A stretch of DNA of 64,000 nucleotides from Marinifilum breve (lineage in GTDB: Bacteria > Bacteroidota > Bacteroidia > Bacteroidales > Marinifilaceae), in the NCBI RefSeq assembly GCF_003202155.1, contig NZ_QFLI01000003.1, positions 248,001 to 312,000 on the forward strand, written 5' to 3'. Shown piece after piece: positions 29,423 to 39,307 of this stretch. Positions within the stretch are counted from its first letter, which is position 1. The number at the start of each line of letters is the position of its first letter. Both the position numbers and the translations under genes were made by a program. The notes beneath the pieces are model-generated. The model saw nothing but the letters and a program-made list of their open reading frames with translations. It had not been told where the DNA came from and did not search any database.

Positions 29423-30505
29423 CTACTCTTCTATACTTAGATAAGGTTCTATTTTCTGAAATACACTATCCGTCAATAAATGTTTGGTTTTTAAATCTTC
29501 TACCGAACTAAATTTCCCAACTCGTTCTCTGTATTTTACGATATCCGAAGACATCCTCCGGCTTATATATGGATGTTTTCCTAATAATTTCGCATTACAA
29601 GTGTTTATTGGTATTTTTTGTAACACAACAGGTGATATACATACTCTTTTCTGTATGGATTGGTAAGTTTCTTTTGAAATACCATAAACTTCCAACAACT
29701 GAGATTTTGAAGTATAACCTCCTAGCATACTTTTATATTTTACAATTCTGCCCGAAAGTATTTTCCCAATTCCAGGAAGAGTTTTTAAGATGGAAGTATC
29801 TGCCAAATTCAAATCAACCAATTCTATTTTTACACTCTTCCCTTTTATAGGTTTTATATGAATATATGGCATTAGCCGTACCAATAGCAAAGAATCAAAT
29901 CCATATATCTTACCAAGATCATCTACATTCTTAAACCTGGCTCCAGTAGACAAATACTTTATTATACGATTTGACATCCTTCCATCCACTCCCAACTTTT
30001 CCCATTCGGCTTTTGTAATTGTATTAGGATCAAAATTGAACAACTCCAATTGAACTTCTCGTTTTGCTATTTTTTTGACATCTTCTTTCCTTACTATAGT
30101 AGGAATGTGGATATAATCTTTCAATCGATTATAATCAACATCTTTAATCCCATAAATTTTTCGAAAGTCAGATTTGACTCTAAACACTCCTCCTTTATCA
30201 CGATATTTTAAAATATTCCTAGTTTGATAATCTCTTAAACCAAGTCTTTTAAATTCATCAACCGAAGCCTTATTCGGGTCAAACAAAAACAAATCGGGCT
30301 TTTTCAATTTGCTTTTATTACTCAAAACGACCATTAGGCTATCAAGTTTTCCATTTTTAGTAGGTATAGAGGCTGGATTAGAATCAGATTTAAGAATTTC
30401 TGGCAATACAATTACTGTTATTAGTATTACGGACAATACCAATAATCCTCTTTTCTCCGAAGTAGAATAAGAAAAGTATTCTTTTATAGTCTTTTTTAAC
30501 GACAT
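29423..30505 (-). CDS. helix-hairpin-helix repeat protein (ComEA-like), membrane-anchored
   Basis: A 360-aa protein with one N-terminal membrane span (about residues 18-35) and four helix-hairpin-helix modules, the third with the classic LPGIGKILSGRIVKYK. These motifs bind DNA backbone non-specifically. Bacteroidota proteins of this form are annotated as ComEA-like or general secretion pathway K-like; no competence genes are nearby. The start codon at 30505 lies 3 bp from the T run of the preceding gene's terminator, so it probably depends on read-through. Confidence 0.8.
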   Translation of the reverse strand: MSLKKTIKEYFSYSTSEKRGLLVLSVILITVIVLPEILKSDSNPASIPTKNGKLDSLMVVLSNKSKLKKPDLFLFDPNKASVDEFKRLGLRDYQTRNILKYRDKGGVFRVKSDFRKIYGIKDVDYNRLKDYIHIPTIVRKEDVKKIAKREVQLELFNFDPNTITKAEWEKLGVDGRMSNRIIKYLSTGARFKNVDDLGKIYGFDSLLLVRLMPYIHIKPIKGKSVKIELVDLNLADTSILKTLPGIGKILSGRIVKYKSMLGGYTSKSQLLEVYGISKETYQSIQKRVCISPVVLQKIPINTCNAKLLGKHPYISRRMSSDIVKYRERVGKFSSVEDLKTKHLLTDSVFQKIEPYLSIEE

Positions 30506-30508
30506 ATT

Positions 30509-30540
30509 AAAAAAGCGTTATTTGAAAACAAACAACGCTT
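30509..30540 (-). terminator. intrinsic terminator after the sodium symporter gene
   Basis: On the minus strand a 12-bp stem (AAGCGTTGTTTG with CAAATAACGCTT, one G-T pair) closes a TTTT loop and runs into six T residues. Confidence 0.88.
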
Positions 30541-30565
30541 AACAATATTATAAAAAAGATTAATC

Positions 30566-31924
30566 TTATCCAAGTTTTAACAATCCTATTCCATTTAAAA
30601 ATACAGCTGCTATTGCTATAGGAGCCAACCATTTCACTATAAAAAAGAACACTTTAAAATATTTCACACGCAAAGTGCTTTCATTTGACAACTCCTCTCG
30701 CACTATTAGCTGCTTTAACTTCCAACCTACAAAAATCACAATCAACAGAGCTCCTAATGGTAGTAACAAATTGGCTGCAGTATATTCCATTATACCAAAA
30801 ATGCTTTGACCTAAAATATGAACTCCTGATAAATCACCAAATGACAAAGTTGCAAATACACCCAATACAGAAATAGAGGATGCTCCTATTACGGTGGCCT
30901 TTTTTCTGGAAATATTTAATTCTTCTGAAAAATATGCAACAACTACTTCGAGTACCGATATTGTAGAGGTTAAAGCCGCAACAGATAACAAGAAGAAAAA
31001 TAAAATTGCGAAAAAGTATCCGCCCGGCATTTCCAAGAATAGCTTTGGAAGCACTTCGAAAACCAAACCTGCTCCTGAATCAGGCTGGAAACCTAATGCA
31101 AAAACAGCTGGAAATATCATTACACCAGATAAAATTGCGATTAATGTATCCGCAACTGTAACTTGAACTGCCGTTTTCCCCAAGTTATTCTGCTTTTGGA
31201 TATAAGAGCCATAAGTAATTAAAGCCCCCATACCAATACTTAAAGAAAAGGCAGCCTGACCTAATGCTTCCAGAATAACTCCCATTGATATTTTTGAGAA
31301 ATCAGGTTTAAATAAAAAATCCAACCCAGCAGAAGATCCTGGCAATGATAATGAACGTATACACATTGCAAGTATAAGAACAAACAGCAAAGGCATTAAT
31401 ATTTTTGCATACTTTTCAATTCCATTTTTAACTCCTGAGAATACAATCCATGCTGTTAGAAGCATAAAAATCATTTGCCACATCAATGGACGAAAGGTCC
31501 CTTGCTTAAAACTATCAAACATCGCCTTGGTATCTCCGTGGGCAAATCCGTTACTTATTGCTTGGTACAAATATTCTAAAGTCCAACCGGAAATGGTAGA
31601 ATAAAATGCCAAAATTAGAAAAGCAGCAACAACACCCATTAAACCAACCAGTGACCACATCGAACCTGGGGCGAGTTTACGAAAAGATCCAAATGCATTT
31701 TGTTGTGCCTTTCGACCAATCAACAACTCGGATAGCATCACTGGTAAGCCGATAGCAATGATAAATCCAAGATATATTAAAAGGAACGCTCCTCCTCCAT
31801 TTTCTCCAGCCACATAAGGAAATCTCCAAATATTACCAAGGCCAACTGCCGATCCTGCAGCAGCTGCAATTACACCAAATTTACTTGAGAAAACATCGCG
31901 TCCCGAAGGATTACTAATAGACAT
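30566..31924 (-). CDS. neurotransmitter:sodium symporter family transporter
   Basis: Sodium-coupled amino-acid transporter of the LeuT/MhsT fold, 452 aa, with about 11 or 12 membrane spans. The signature GSAVGLGNIWRFPYVAGENG lies in the first span and covers the Na+ and substrate sites. The length matches bacterial MhsT rather than eukaryotic forms. The substrate (probably a hydrophobic or aromatic amino acid) cannot be read from sequence. It is monocistronic and ends at the terminator 30509-30540. Confidence 0.92.
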   Translation of the reverse strand: MSISNPSGRDVFSSKFGVIAAAAGSAVGLGNIWRFPYVAGENGGGAFLLIYLGFIIAIGLPVMLSELLIGRKAQQNAFGSFRKLAPGSMWSLVGLMGVVAAFLILAFYSTISGWTLEYLYQAISNGFAHGDTKAMFDSFKQGTFRPLMWQMIFMLLTAWIVFSGVKNGIEKYAKILMPLLFVLILAMCIRSLSLPGSSAGLDFLFKPDFSKISMGVILEALGQAAFSLSIGMGALITYGSYIQKQNNLGKTAVQVTVADTLIAILSGVMIFPAVFALGFQPDSGAGLVFEVLPKLFLEMPGGYFFAILFFFLLSVAALTSTISVLEVVVAYFSEELNISRKKATVIGASSISVLGVFATLSFGDLSGVHILGQSIFGIMEYTAANLLLPLGALLIVIFVGWKLKQLIVREELSNESTLRVKYFKVFFFIVKWLAPIAIAAVFLNGIGLLKLG

Positions 31925-32029
31925 GTGTTAATTTTTAAAGTTATTGATATACAAATTAGGGCAAGTTCAAATTTGCAAAATATTAGATCTAATTCCTAAA
32001 TGCTTTTGTTTTTTATATCAAATACAAAC

Positions 32030-32062
32030 AAAAAAAAGCCCGGATGAATCATCCGAGCTTTA
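32030..32062 (-). terminator. intrinsic terminator of the aldolase gene
   Basis: On the minus strand AAAGCTCGGATG pairs with CATCCGGGCTTT around a 3-nt loop and is followed by a run of T residues. Confidence 0.92.
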
Positions 32063-32081
32063 CAATTAAATATTTTGAAGA

Positions 32082-33158
32082 CTAGTTACGTCCTACTGCA
32101 TTTAGGTCTTCGAAAGCCATAACTAAACGGTCTTTCATTGCAACCTCACCTTCACGCAACCATTTTCTTGGATCGTAGAATTTCTTGTTTGGTTTATCCT
32201 CACCTTCTGGGTTACCGATTTGACCTTGCAAGAAATCGTGATTTGAAGCTTCGAATTCACGAACTCCATTCCAGAATGCCCACTGAGTATCAGTATCAAT
32301 GTTCATTTTAATTACACCATAAGAAATTGCCTCACGAATTTCTTCTAAAGTTGAACCTGATCCACCGTGGAATACAAAATCAACAGTGTTATCAGCTACA
32401 GCATACTTTTCAGAGATAAACTTCTGTGAGTTATCCAAAATCTTAGGAGTCAACACAACATTACCTGGCTTGTATACACCGTGTACATTACCAAATGATG
32501 CAGCAATTGTAAAACGAGAAGATACTTTAGACAATGCTTCATAAGCTAAAGCAACATCTTCAGGTTGAGTATACAATAATGAGTTATCCATATCTGTATT
32601 ATCAACACCATCTTCTTCACCACCAGTACAACCTAATTCAATTTCGATAGTCATACCCATTTTGTTCATGCGCTCGAAATAGTTTACACAAGTTTCGATG
32701 TTCTCTTCAAGAGTTTCCTCTGATAAATCTAACATGTGTGAGCTAAACAATGGTTTTCCTGTTTGAGCAAAAAACTCTTCACCAGCAGTCAACAAACCGT
32801 CGATCCATGGTAACAATTTTTTTGCAGCGTGGTCAGTATGTAAAATTACTGGAATACCATAATGCTCAGCAATAGCGTGAACGTACTTAGCTCCAGCAAC
32901 AGCTCCAATAATTGCAGCGCTTTGTCCTTCTGCATTGATTCCTTTACCTGAGAAGAAAGATGCACCACCATTCGAGAACTGAATGATAATTGGTGAATTA
33001 ACTTGTTTGGCAGCTTCTAATGCAGCATTAATTGAGTTAGTTCCAACTACATTTACAGCTGGAATTGCAAAACCTTCTTCCTTAGCAACCTGAAATAATT
33101 TTTGCACATCATCACCGGTTACTACACCCGGTTTAACAACATCTAATACTCGTTTCAT
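32082..33158 (-). CDS. fbaA: class II fructose-bisphosphate aldolase
   Basis: Zinc-dependent enzyme splitting fructose 1,6-bisphosphate into glyceraldehyde 3-phosphate and dihydroxyacetone phosphate, 358 aa, of the FbaA (E. coli-like) type. Motifs are VILHTDHAAKKLLPWIDGLL (zinc His and catalytic Asp), EIELGCTGGEEDGVDNT and FHGGSGST (phosphate loop). It sits alone with its own terminator, so independent transcription is expected. Confidence 0.97.
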   Translation of the reverse strand: MKRVLDVVKPGVVTGDDVQKLFQVAKEEGFAIPAVNVVGTNSINAALEAAKQVNSPIIIQFSNGGASFFSGKGINAEGQSAAIIGAVAGAKYVHAIAEHYGIPVILHTDHAAKKLLPWIDGLLTAGEEFFAQTGKPLFSSHMLDLSEETLEENIETCVNYFERMNKMGMTIEIELGCTGGEEDGVDNTDMDNSLLYTQPEDVALAYEALSKVSSRFTIAASFGNVHGVYKPGNVVLTPKILDNSQKFISEKYAVADNTVDFVFHGGSGSTLEEIREAISYGVIKMNIDTDTQWAFWNGVREFEASNHDFLQGQIGNPEGEDKPNKKFYDPRKWLREGEVAMKDRLVMAFEDLNAVGRN

Positions 33159-33340
33159 AATAATATAATTTATCGGATAGTTCTTATAAAATCGTCGGAA
33201 AGTCGAATTTTACCACGAAGTTAAAAAGAAATAATATATTTTGCACCGTTTTGGCTATAAGAAAATTATGCAAACGAATGCAATTGGAAATTTTTAAAGA
33301 ATGTAAATAAAGTTCTCTTTTATTTGGACAAAAAATCAAT

Positions 33341-35731
33341 TTAAAATGGATATCCGATACCTATATTGAATGTCAACTGATTGAATTTAAAAGGACGTTT
33401 AGCAATAATCCATCGTTCATTACTCCCCCGTGACGGATCTCTCAGTTTTAAACCTAAATCCAAACGGAAAAGGATAAAGTTTAAGTCAACACGCGTACCA
33501 AAACCTGTGCCCAATGCAATTTCTTCGTAAAAGCGGTCGAATTTAAAATCGGCTCCCTTTCTATCATCCCTTTTTGAGATTGCCCATATGTTTCCTGCAT
33601 CAAGAAACAGTGCGCCTTCCAATGCCCAAAACAATTTAAATCGATATTCAAGATTTGCTTCAATTTTAAGGTCAGCAGTATTATTGGGATAAGTTGCCCC
33701 CTCATCGACATATGAACCAGGACCTAAAGATCGTGCCTGCCAAGCTCTAATACCATTTGCTCCGCCTGAGAAATAACTTTTCTCGAATGGCAATACCTCT
33801 AGATTTCCATATGGATAACCAATCCCGAAGAAAACACGGTATACCATATTGTTTGCTCGGTTGATATATTGATTAAATCGATATTCAATATCCCCTTTTA
33901 CATACTGTGCATATCTAATTCCTAAAAAGTCATGGTAAGTTCCCTCAAGATTTCCATCAGAGTCATAATCATTTCTTTTTGATCTCCCCAATATATTATC
34001 GATGGTTTTTAAAGTATTACCAGCCACCTCAGCACTAAACCTTAGATAATTGTAACTTCTTGGAATATTAATATTCTGATCATTATAAGTTACCGAATAC
34101 CTTGTAGTGGCTATAACGTGATCGGTAAAAGAGTTCTGAATGTAAAGATTGTCAATATCATTCAGAAAATCCTCACTTAAATTTTTAACATCCACAAAAT
34201 TCAACTCAACCAAGTTAAATGTATGTTGCAAATATTTCGACGATCTCCAAAAGTATCCAAAACTTGCATCGGCGATTGTTCTGGTATAGTCAGGACGCTT
34301 CTGATAATTATAGGAAAGTGAAAATATGGTTCTTGGATTGTATGATTTTCTGAATTTTTCAGCATCGAAAAATGGAAGCAAAAACTTAGGAATGCTCAAT
34401 TTTGAAACGATACCATACTCAGAAGAACTAAAATTCGTTTGCTCACTTGATTTTACATTTTCCCTGGCTGTAGAAAGTTGAACATCTAGCACCTCGGCTC
34501 CGCCAAACAAATTTTTATGCTGATAATTCAAATTACCTGCAAATCCAATATTCCCAGAAGAATTGGTCCCTTCCAGCTCGAATGAATAGAATTGTAAATT
34601 GTGCGGACTTAATTGAATTACGCAATTCAAACCACCATATTCATCATCCTTTGCTTTTGTATCCTCATCGAAGTTTATATTCACAAATTTAAACTGATTT
34701 AATTGCTGCAACCTGCTATATGACTGAGAAACAGAATTCAAATTGTACAAATCTCCCTTCTTTATAAGAATTGAAGACAGAATCACATCAGGTTTTATTC
34801 TAAGCTTTTTTCTATAGATAAACTCAACATTCTTATGCACCAAAGTATCCAATTCCGATAAATAAATTGAATCATTCATCAGTATTAGCTTTGGATCATA
34901 TTCAGTAAGGATTTTAACTTTATTAATTCGATACTTCTTGGTTGCCTTTTCATTCAATGGTTTTTTCAAGCCTACAAAAACATCCATTTGATGATCTTTA
35001 TTTGTACTATCCATCATGAAATGAATGTACTCTCTTGAGAAATTAAAATACCCCTGATTCTTAAGCATTTTAAAAATTCTCATCCTCTCTTCTCCAAGCA
35101 CATCAGAGTCTACTTTTTTCCCCTGCTTAAGCTTCGTATCTTTTTTATCCTCATTCACAAAACCACGAATCAAAGTAGAATCAGGCATCTCACTTAATTT
35201 CTGCGATGGAGATAAGAAATTATAAGGCAATTCATCAAGTTGGTGATATAGATTACGATATCGATAAGGATCATTCGCTGTTATGGTGTAATACACCTTT
35301 GCTTTTTTCTTTTTAAAGACAACTGAATCTTTTATCACAGCATTGTAATAACCTTTTTTCTTCATGAATAGCTGCAACTGGGCTACAGACCTTTTCGTCT
35401 GAAAATCCTCATAAATCACAGGCTCTTCTCCAATTCGTCTTAGCCATTTGTGAAAACCTTTCGATTTATCCTTTCCCGAAAGGTTATAAAGCCCTAAGTG
35501 AAAGCGCCAAGTACCTAAAATTTTTAGATTGGACTTTTGTTTGATATTCTTTTTAAGATCACTTACAGGTACCGACCTGTCATCGGTTTTAACAATAACT
35601 TTATTCAAAAGGTATTCATCATCCCCAACATACTTGGTGGTTGAACAAGAACTGATACCAAGTAAGAGACACAGAAAGAAAAGTAAAATCGGGAAATAAT
35701 AACTACTTTTGTATTTTAGAATAGCTTTCAA
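33341..35731 (-). CDS. tamL: TamL-type outer-membrane lipoprotein, Omp85 family
   Basis: A 796-aa BamA/TamA-related outer-membrane protein. The N-terminus is a lipoprotein signal (LLLGISSC, lipidated Cys about residue 29), which distinguishes Bacteroidota TamL from proteobacterial TamA. POTRA-like modules cover roughly 35-385, then a 16-stranded barrel with the SGGANGIRAWQARSLGPGSY segment (the R-G-F/W-like substrate loop) near 690 and a C-terminal aromatic strand. It probably inserts or assembles outer-membrane components together with a TamB homologue, which is not in this window. It is divergent from the rRNA methyltransferase gene. Confidence 0.85.
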   Translation of the reverse strand: MKAILKYKSSYYFPILLFFLCLLLGISSCSTTKYVGDDEYLLNKVIVKTDDRSVPVSDLKKNIKQKSNLKILGTWRFHLGLYNLSGKDKSKGFHKWLRRIGEEPVIYEDFQTKRSVAQLQLFMKKKGYYNAVIKDSVVFKKKKAKVYYTITANDPYRYRNLYHQLDELPYNFLSPSQKLSEMPDSTLIRGFVNEDKKDTKLKQGKKVDSDVLGEERMRIFKMLKNQGYFNFSREYIHFMMDSTNKDHQMDVFVGLKKPLNEKATKKYRINKVKILTEYDPKLILMNDSIYLSELDTLVHKNVEFIYRKKLRIKPDVILSSILIKKGDLYNLNSVSQSYSRLQQLNQFKFVNINFDEDTKAKDDEYGGLNCVIQLSPHNLQFYSFELEGTNSSGNIGFAGNLNYQHKNLFGGAEVLDVQLSTARENVKSSEQTNFSSSEYGIVSKLSIPKFLLPFFDAEKFRKSYNPRTIFSLSYNYQKRPDYTRTIADASFGYFWRSSKYLQHTFNLVELNFVDVKNLSEDFLNDIDNLYIQNSFTDHVIATTRYSVTYNDQNINIPRSYNYLRFSAEVAGNTLKTIDNILGRSKRNDYDSDGNLEGTYHDFLGIRYAQYVKGDIEYRFNQYINRANNMVYRVFFGIGYPYGNLEVLPFEKSYFSGGANGIRAWQARSLGPGSYVDEGATYPNNTADLKIEANLEYRFKLFWALEGALFLDAGNIWAISKRDDRKGADFKFDRFYEEIALGTGFGTRVDLNFILFRLDLGLKLRDPSRGSNERWIIAKRPFKFNQLTFNIGIGYPF

Positions 35732-35885
35732 GAATGAATTAAATATTTATCGGTTTAAATTACAACAAAGATACTTATATCAATTAAAAATTAGTAATGC
35801 ATCCGAAACATTTACTTGCATTACATTTATTCATTGAAAACACCATCAAAAACAGTCTGATTTACTAACCTTTAAGCTTTTAGCA

Positions 35886-36656
35886 GTGCTTTCGAAAAAT
35901 CAAATAAAACTTATATCCAGCTTACAAAAGAAAAAATATAGAGATTCTCATCAACTTTTTGTTGCCGAAGGCGATAAGTTGGTAATGGACCTGCTGCAAA
36001 CCAATATGAAAGTTGCCTATCTGGTACATACTGCTGATTGGAAAAACGCACCAACCACCGAGCATCTCAATCAGATTGAGAATCGCATTGAAACCGACAG
36101 CAAACTGATGAAAAAGGTGAGCAGTTTAAAAACGCCATCGCCAGTGCTTGCCGTTTTCAGAATTCCAACTGGTAACATTGATGAAAACACCATAAAAAAC
36201 TCCTTATCGATATTACTTGATGATGTTCAGGATCCGGGCAACCTGGGAACCATTATCCGCATTGCCGATTGGTTTGGAATTAAGAATATCTTTTGCTCAC
36301 AAAACACTGTAGATGTATACAACCCTAAGGTAATACAGGCAAGTATGGGAGCTATAGCCAGAGTTAAAGTTACCTACACTTCTTTAGTTGATTTGATTTC
36401 CAAATACCACACAAAGGACTTTCCTGTATATGGAACTTTTTTGGAAGGTGAAACCATATACAAGTGCGAATTACAAAGCAAAGGTTTTATTGTAATGGGC
36501 AACGAAGGTCAGGGAATATCAGAGGAAATTGGACAATTGGTGAGCGATAAGCTGTTTATTCCAAACTTCCCAGCCGATCAGGAAACATCAGAATCGTTGA
36601 ATGTATCGGTTGCAACCGCTATTATTTGTTCAGAGTTTAGAAGAGGGGAATTTTAA
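35886..36656 (+). CDS. SpoU/TrmH-family RNA 2'-O-methyltransferase
   Basis: S-adenosylmethionine-dependent ribose methyltransferase, 256 aa, with a GTG start (GTG CTT TCG). It has the N-terminal RNA-binding substrate domain (MLSKNQIKLISSLQKKKYR) and the SPOUT knot motifs: LLDDVQDPGNLGTIIRIADW, IVMGNEGQGIS and SLNVSVATAI. The target is probably 23S rRNA (RlmB/TrmH-type) but not identifiable from sequence. The stop codon overlaps a spurious ATG at 36656. It is divergent from tamL. Confidence 0.88.
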   Translation: MLSKNQIKLISSLQKKKYRDSHQLFVAEGDKLVMDLLQTNMKVAYLVHTADWKNAPTTEHLNQIENRIETDSKLMKKVSSLKTPSPVLAVFRIPTGNIDENTIKNSLSILLDDVQDPGNLGTIIRIADWFGIKNIFCSQNTVDVYNPKVIQASMGAIARVKVTYTSLVDLISKYHTKDFPVYGTFLEGETIYKCELQSKGFIVMGNEGQGISEEIGQLVSDKLFIPNFPADQETSESLNVSVATAIICSEFRRGEF

Positions 36657-36684
36657 TGTTTCTTTTCTCTTTTTGGGGGCAAAA

Positions 36685-36944
36685 GCATTGGCAAATTGCC
36701 CTCTGTGAATTTAAAAGGCAAAATTTCGCTGGCAAAACGTCCTCAACGGAAAAAAATATCAAAATCCTGTTGACAAAATGCTCTCGATGGCTAGAATTGA
36801 CAAAATCCATTGGCAAAAATGCTCTCGACGAACAGGATACTCAATTTTTCACTGACAATATGCTCTCGACGAGTAATAAGTAGAAATTTCCGTTGGCAAA
36901 AAGCTCTCGATGGCTGGAGTTGGCAAAATCCATGTGCAAAAGCC
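36685..36944. repeat. degenerate ~41-bp tandem array, six units plus a partial unit
   Basis: Units begin at about 36685, 36728, 36767, 36808, 36850 and 36891, with lengths of 43, 39, 41, 42, 41 and 40 bp, and a 14-bp partial unit at 36931-36944. The conserved core is TTGGCAAAA (or TTGACAAAA), followed in the four later units by GCTCTCGA. Spacer parts vary and some units end in CAAAATC. The array runs up to the stop codon of the convergent FAD-dehydrogenase gene (36947). It is unlike CRISPR because repeats and spacers are not sharply separated and unit lengths vary. Confidence 0.85.
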
Positions 36945-36946
36945 AA

Positions 36947-38512
36947 TTATTCCTTGGCATAATATCTATCAAACGCATCGGCACATTGTTCGCCATCCAT
37001 GGCAGCCGATACAATACCTCCAGCATAACCAGCTCCTTCACCACAAGGGAAAAGTCCTTCGACTTTGGTATGCTGAAAAGTTTCACGATCTCTTGGAATT
37101 CTTACCGGCGAAGATGTTCGCGATTCTACTCCTAAAATTACCGCTTTATTGGTGAGAAATCCTTTCGATTTTCTACCAAATGCCTTAAATCCTTCTTGCA
37201 ATCGGTAAGAGATGTGTTCGGGCAACCACTTGTGCATTTCGGAAGATACCACACCCGGATGATAGGATGTTTTTGGCAGGTTTTCGCTTTTTCTTCCTTC
37301 CACAAAATCTTTCATACGCTGGGCAGGAGCCGTTAAGTTCTCTCCCCCTTCTACAAATGATTGTGCCTCCAAATCTTCCTGAAAATGCAATCCCGCCAAG
37401 GGACCGAATTCCTCATATTCCGCTAAATCTTCGGTACGAATTTCAACGGCCATTCCAGAATTGGCAAAGGCAGTATTTCTACCTGATGATGACATTCCAT
37501 TTACCACTTGCTGATTTTCGCCTGTTGCTGCCGGAACAATTACTCCCCCCGGACACATGCAGAAAGAATACACGCCACGCCCTTCAATCTGCTGCACAAA
37601 ACTGTAACTTGCCGCTGGCAAATACTTCCCTCTTCCGTTTGGATTGTGATATTGAATTTGATCGATTAACTCCTGTGGATGTTCGATACGAACGCCCATT
37701 GCAAAAGATTTTGCTTCAATATCGATATCAGATTCATTCAATTTTCGGTATACATCGCGAGCCGAATGTCCTGTTGCCAGAATCACTGCTTCACCCTTAA
37801 ACGTTTTTCCATCCTGAGTTAGTACGCCTGTAATTTTATTGGCATCCAACAAGTAATCAGTCACTTTGCATGAAAAGTGAACTTCTCCACCTGCCGCAAT
37901 AATACTCTTACGGATATTTACAATTACCTTGGGTAAAACATCGGTTCCAATATGCGGATGCGCCTCGTATAAAATCTCATCCTGGGCACCATGAAAATGC
38001 AATACATTCAGGATTTTCTTCAGGTTTCCACGCTTTTTCGATCGGGTGTACAACTTGCCATCAGAGAAAGTACCGGCTCCCCCCTCTCCAAATGAGTAGT
38101 TTGAATCCGGATCAACATTTCTGGTACGATGCAACTGTCCCAAATCCTTTTTTCGATCTTCAACACTTTTCCCTCGCTCCAAAACAATAGGGCAATATCC
38201 CAATTCTACCAATCGCAAAGCCGCAAATAAACCAGCAGGTCCCGCCCCCACAACAATTACCTTTTTCTTATCCTGAACATTCGGATAATCAAATATCAAT
38301 TCTTTCGCCACAGGAAGTTTTTCATCCACTGCAACACGAAACTTCATGTTTATCTTGATATATCTTCTTCGAGCATCAATAGATTTTCTTAGAATTTGAA
38401 TTCCATTAATTCTACCAACTTTAATCTTTAGTTTTTGAGCCAAAATCGGCTTATAAAAAGATTCATCAGAAGCTTGTTTGGGATTCAGAACAATATCAAT
38501 TTCAGTAATCAT
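36947..38512 (-). CDS. FAD-dependent dehydrogenase (COG2509-like)
   Basis: A 521-aa flavoprotein. The FAD-binding Rossmann motif VVGAGPAGLFAALRL is near residue 87, with GEGGAGTFSDGKLYTR and a C-terminal GLFPCGEGAGYAGGI(V)SAA block, the organisation of uncharacterised FAD-dependent dehydrogenases of the COG2509 class. An internal thioredoxin-like or NADH site is not obvious. The natural substrate is not established. Its stop codon abuts the ~41-bp repeat array. It is 48 bp from the PorT-like gene. Confidence 0.8.
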   Translation of the reverse strand: MITEIDIVLNPKQASDESFYKPILAQKLKIKVGRINGIQILRKSIDARRRYIKINMKFRVAVDEKLPVAKELIFDYPNVQDKKKVIVVGAGPAGLFAALRLVELGYCPIVLERGKSVEDRKKDLGQLHRTRNVDPDSNYSFGEGGAGTFSDGKLYTRSKKRGNLKKILNVLHFHGAQDEILYEAHPHIGTDVLPKVIVNIRKSIIAAGGEVHFSCKVTDYLLDANKITGVLTQDGKTFKGEAVILATGHSARDVYRKLNESDIDIEAKSFAMGVRIEHPQELIDQIQYHNPNGRGKYLPAASYSFVQQIEGRGVYSFCMCPGGVIVPAATGENQQVVNGMSSSGRNTAFANSGMAVEIRTEDLAEYEEFGPLAGLHFQEDLEAQSFVEGGENLTAPAQRMKDFVEGRKSENLPKTSYHPGVVSSEMHKWLPEHISYRLQEGFKAFGRKSKGFLTNKAVILGVESRTSSPVRIPRDRETFQHTKVEGLFPCGEGAGYAGGIVSAAMDGEQCADAFDRYYAKE

Positions 38513-38560
38513 GTATAAAAGTAAAAAAGTGAAATGGTAAAAAAGTACAAGAGAAGAAAA

Positions 38561-39265
38561 CTACTCGAAATGAAAGGATAGTGTAACTATTTTTGAGTTC
38601 ATTCCACGAATGGCATCTGTGTATGCCTCATATCCTGGATTCTCAATATCATAGCTATGATTTATGATATCGCGCAAACCTATTGCAAATTTCAATTCGG
38701 TAGCCAACTTAAAGTATGGCAAATAAAAATCGATACCAGCACCCAATTCCAAATACACATCCGTAGAATTTAAACGAATCAGCATGTTATTTTCCGGATC
38801 GAGCTTATCTTGCGACTGCACATCAATCTTGTAACTGGCTCCACCAATTAAATATGGTCGATAGTTATTCAATCGCTTTGCGCGATATTTAAGCATTAGA
38901 GGAAGATTCACCAAAACCGATTCAACTGTCACATCTTCCTGTGGCAAATTGGAATACTTAATGGTTCGTTCCCCAAACTCAAGTCCAGGTAAAAATCTTA
39001 AGGACCAATTTTCATGCAAGCGCAAATCAGAAACAATTCCTACCGAAAATCCAGGGGAAAACACAACTTGCTCAGCTCTGGCATCATTTACCCCTGAATT
39101 GTACAAGGCAAAGTCCATATTATTAATAGCCAATGTAAATCCGAAATGCAACCATTTTTGGTCAACTTTCTGATAATTCAGTATGCTTTCAGGCTTATAT
39201 CTGCTTTGCGAAAAAACAGAAGAAAAAAGGGAAAGACAGAGCAGTATTAAGAGTAATCGTTTCAA
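38561..39265 (-). CDS. porT: PorT-like outer-membrane beta-barrel protein
   Basis: A 234-aa outer-membrane barrel with a signal peptide (MKRLLLILLCLSLFSSVFSQ, cleavage near 20), eight-strand-like alternation and a C-terminal aromatic strand (TLSFHFE). The HFGFTLAINNMDFALY opening and the position directly downstream of menG (42 bp) match PorT, an accessory protein of the Bacteroidota type IX secretion system. No other por genes (porK-N, porP, sov) are in the window. A generic OmpW-like barrel is the alternative. Confidence 0.75.
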   Translation of the reverse strand: MKRLLLILLCLSLFSSVFSQSRYKPESILNYQKVDQKWLHFGFTLAINNMDFALYNSGVNDARAEQVVFSPGFSVGIVSDLRLHENWSLRFLPGLEFGERTIKYSNLPQEDVTVESVLVNLPLMLKYRAKRLNNYRPYLIGGASYKIDVQSQDKLDPENNMLIRLNSTDVYLELGAGIDFYLPYFKLATELKFAIGLRDIINHSYDIENPGYEAYTDAIRGMNSKIVTLSFHFE

Positions 39266-39307
39266 TCTGGATCGTTTATTTTTAGTAATAACCCCTAAAA
39301 TATAAAA

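Noticed and set aside
36656-36883. 75-codon plus-strand frame overlapping the methyltransferase stop
   Set aside because: It runs through the ~41-bp repeat array and has no recognisable protein features.
36685-36944. CRISPR array
   Set aside because: Unit lengths of 39-43 bp with diffuse conservation and no constant spacer length; no cas genes.
37267-37800. 177-codon plus-strand frame
   Set aside because: Antisense to the FAD dehydrogenase coding region; composition is Pro/Leu/Arg-rich as expected of a shadow frame.
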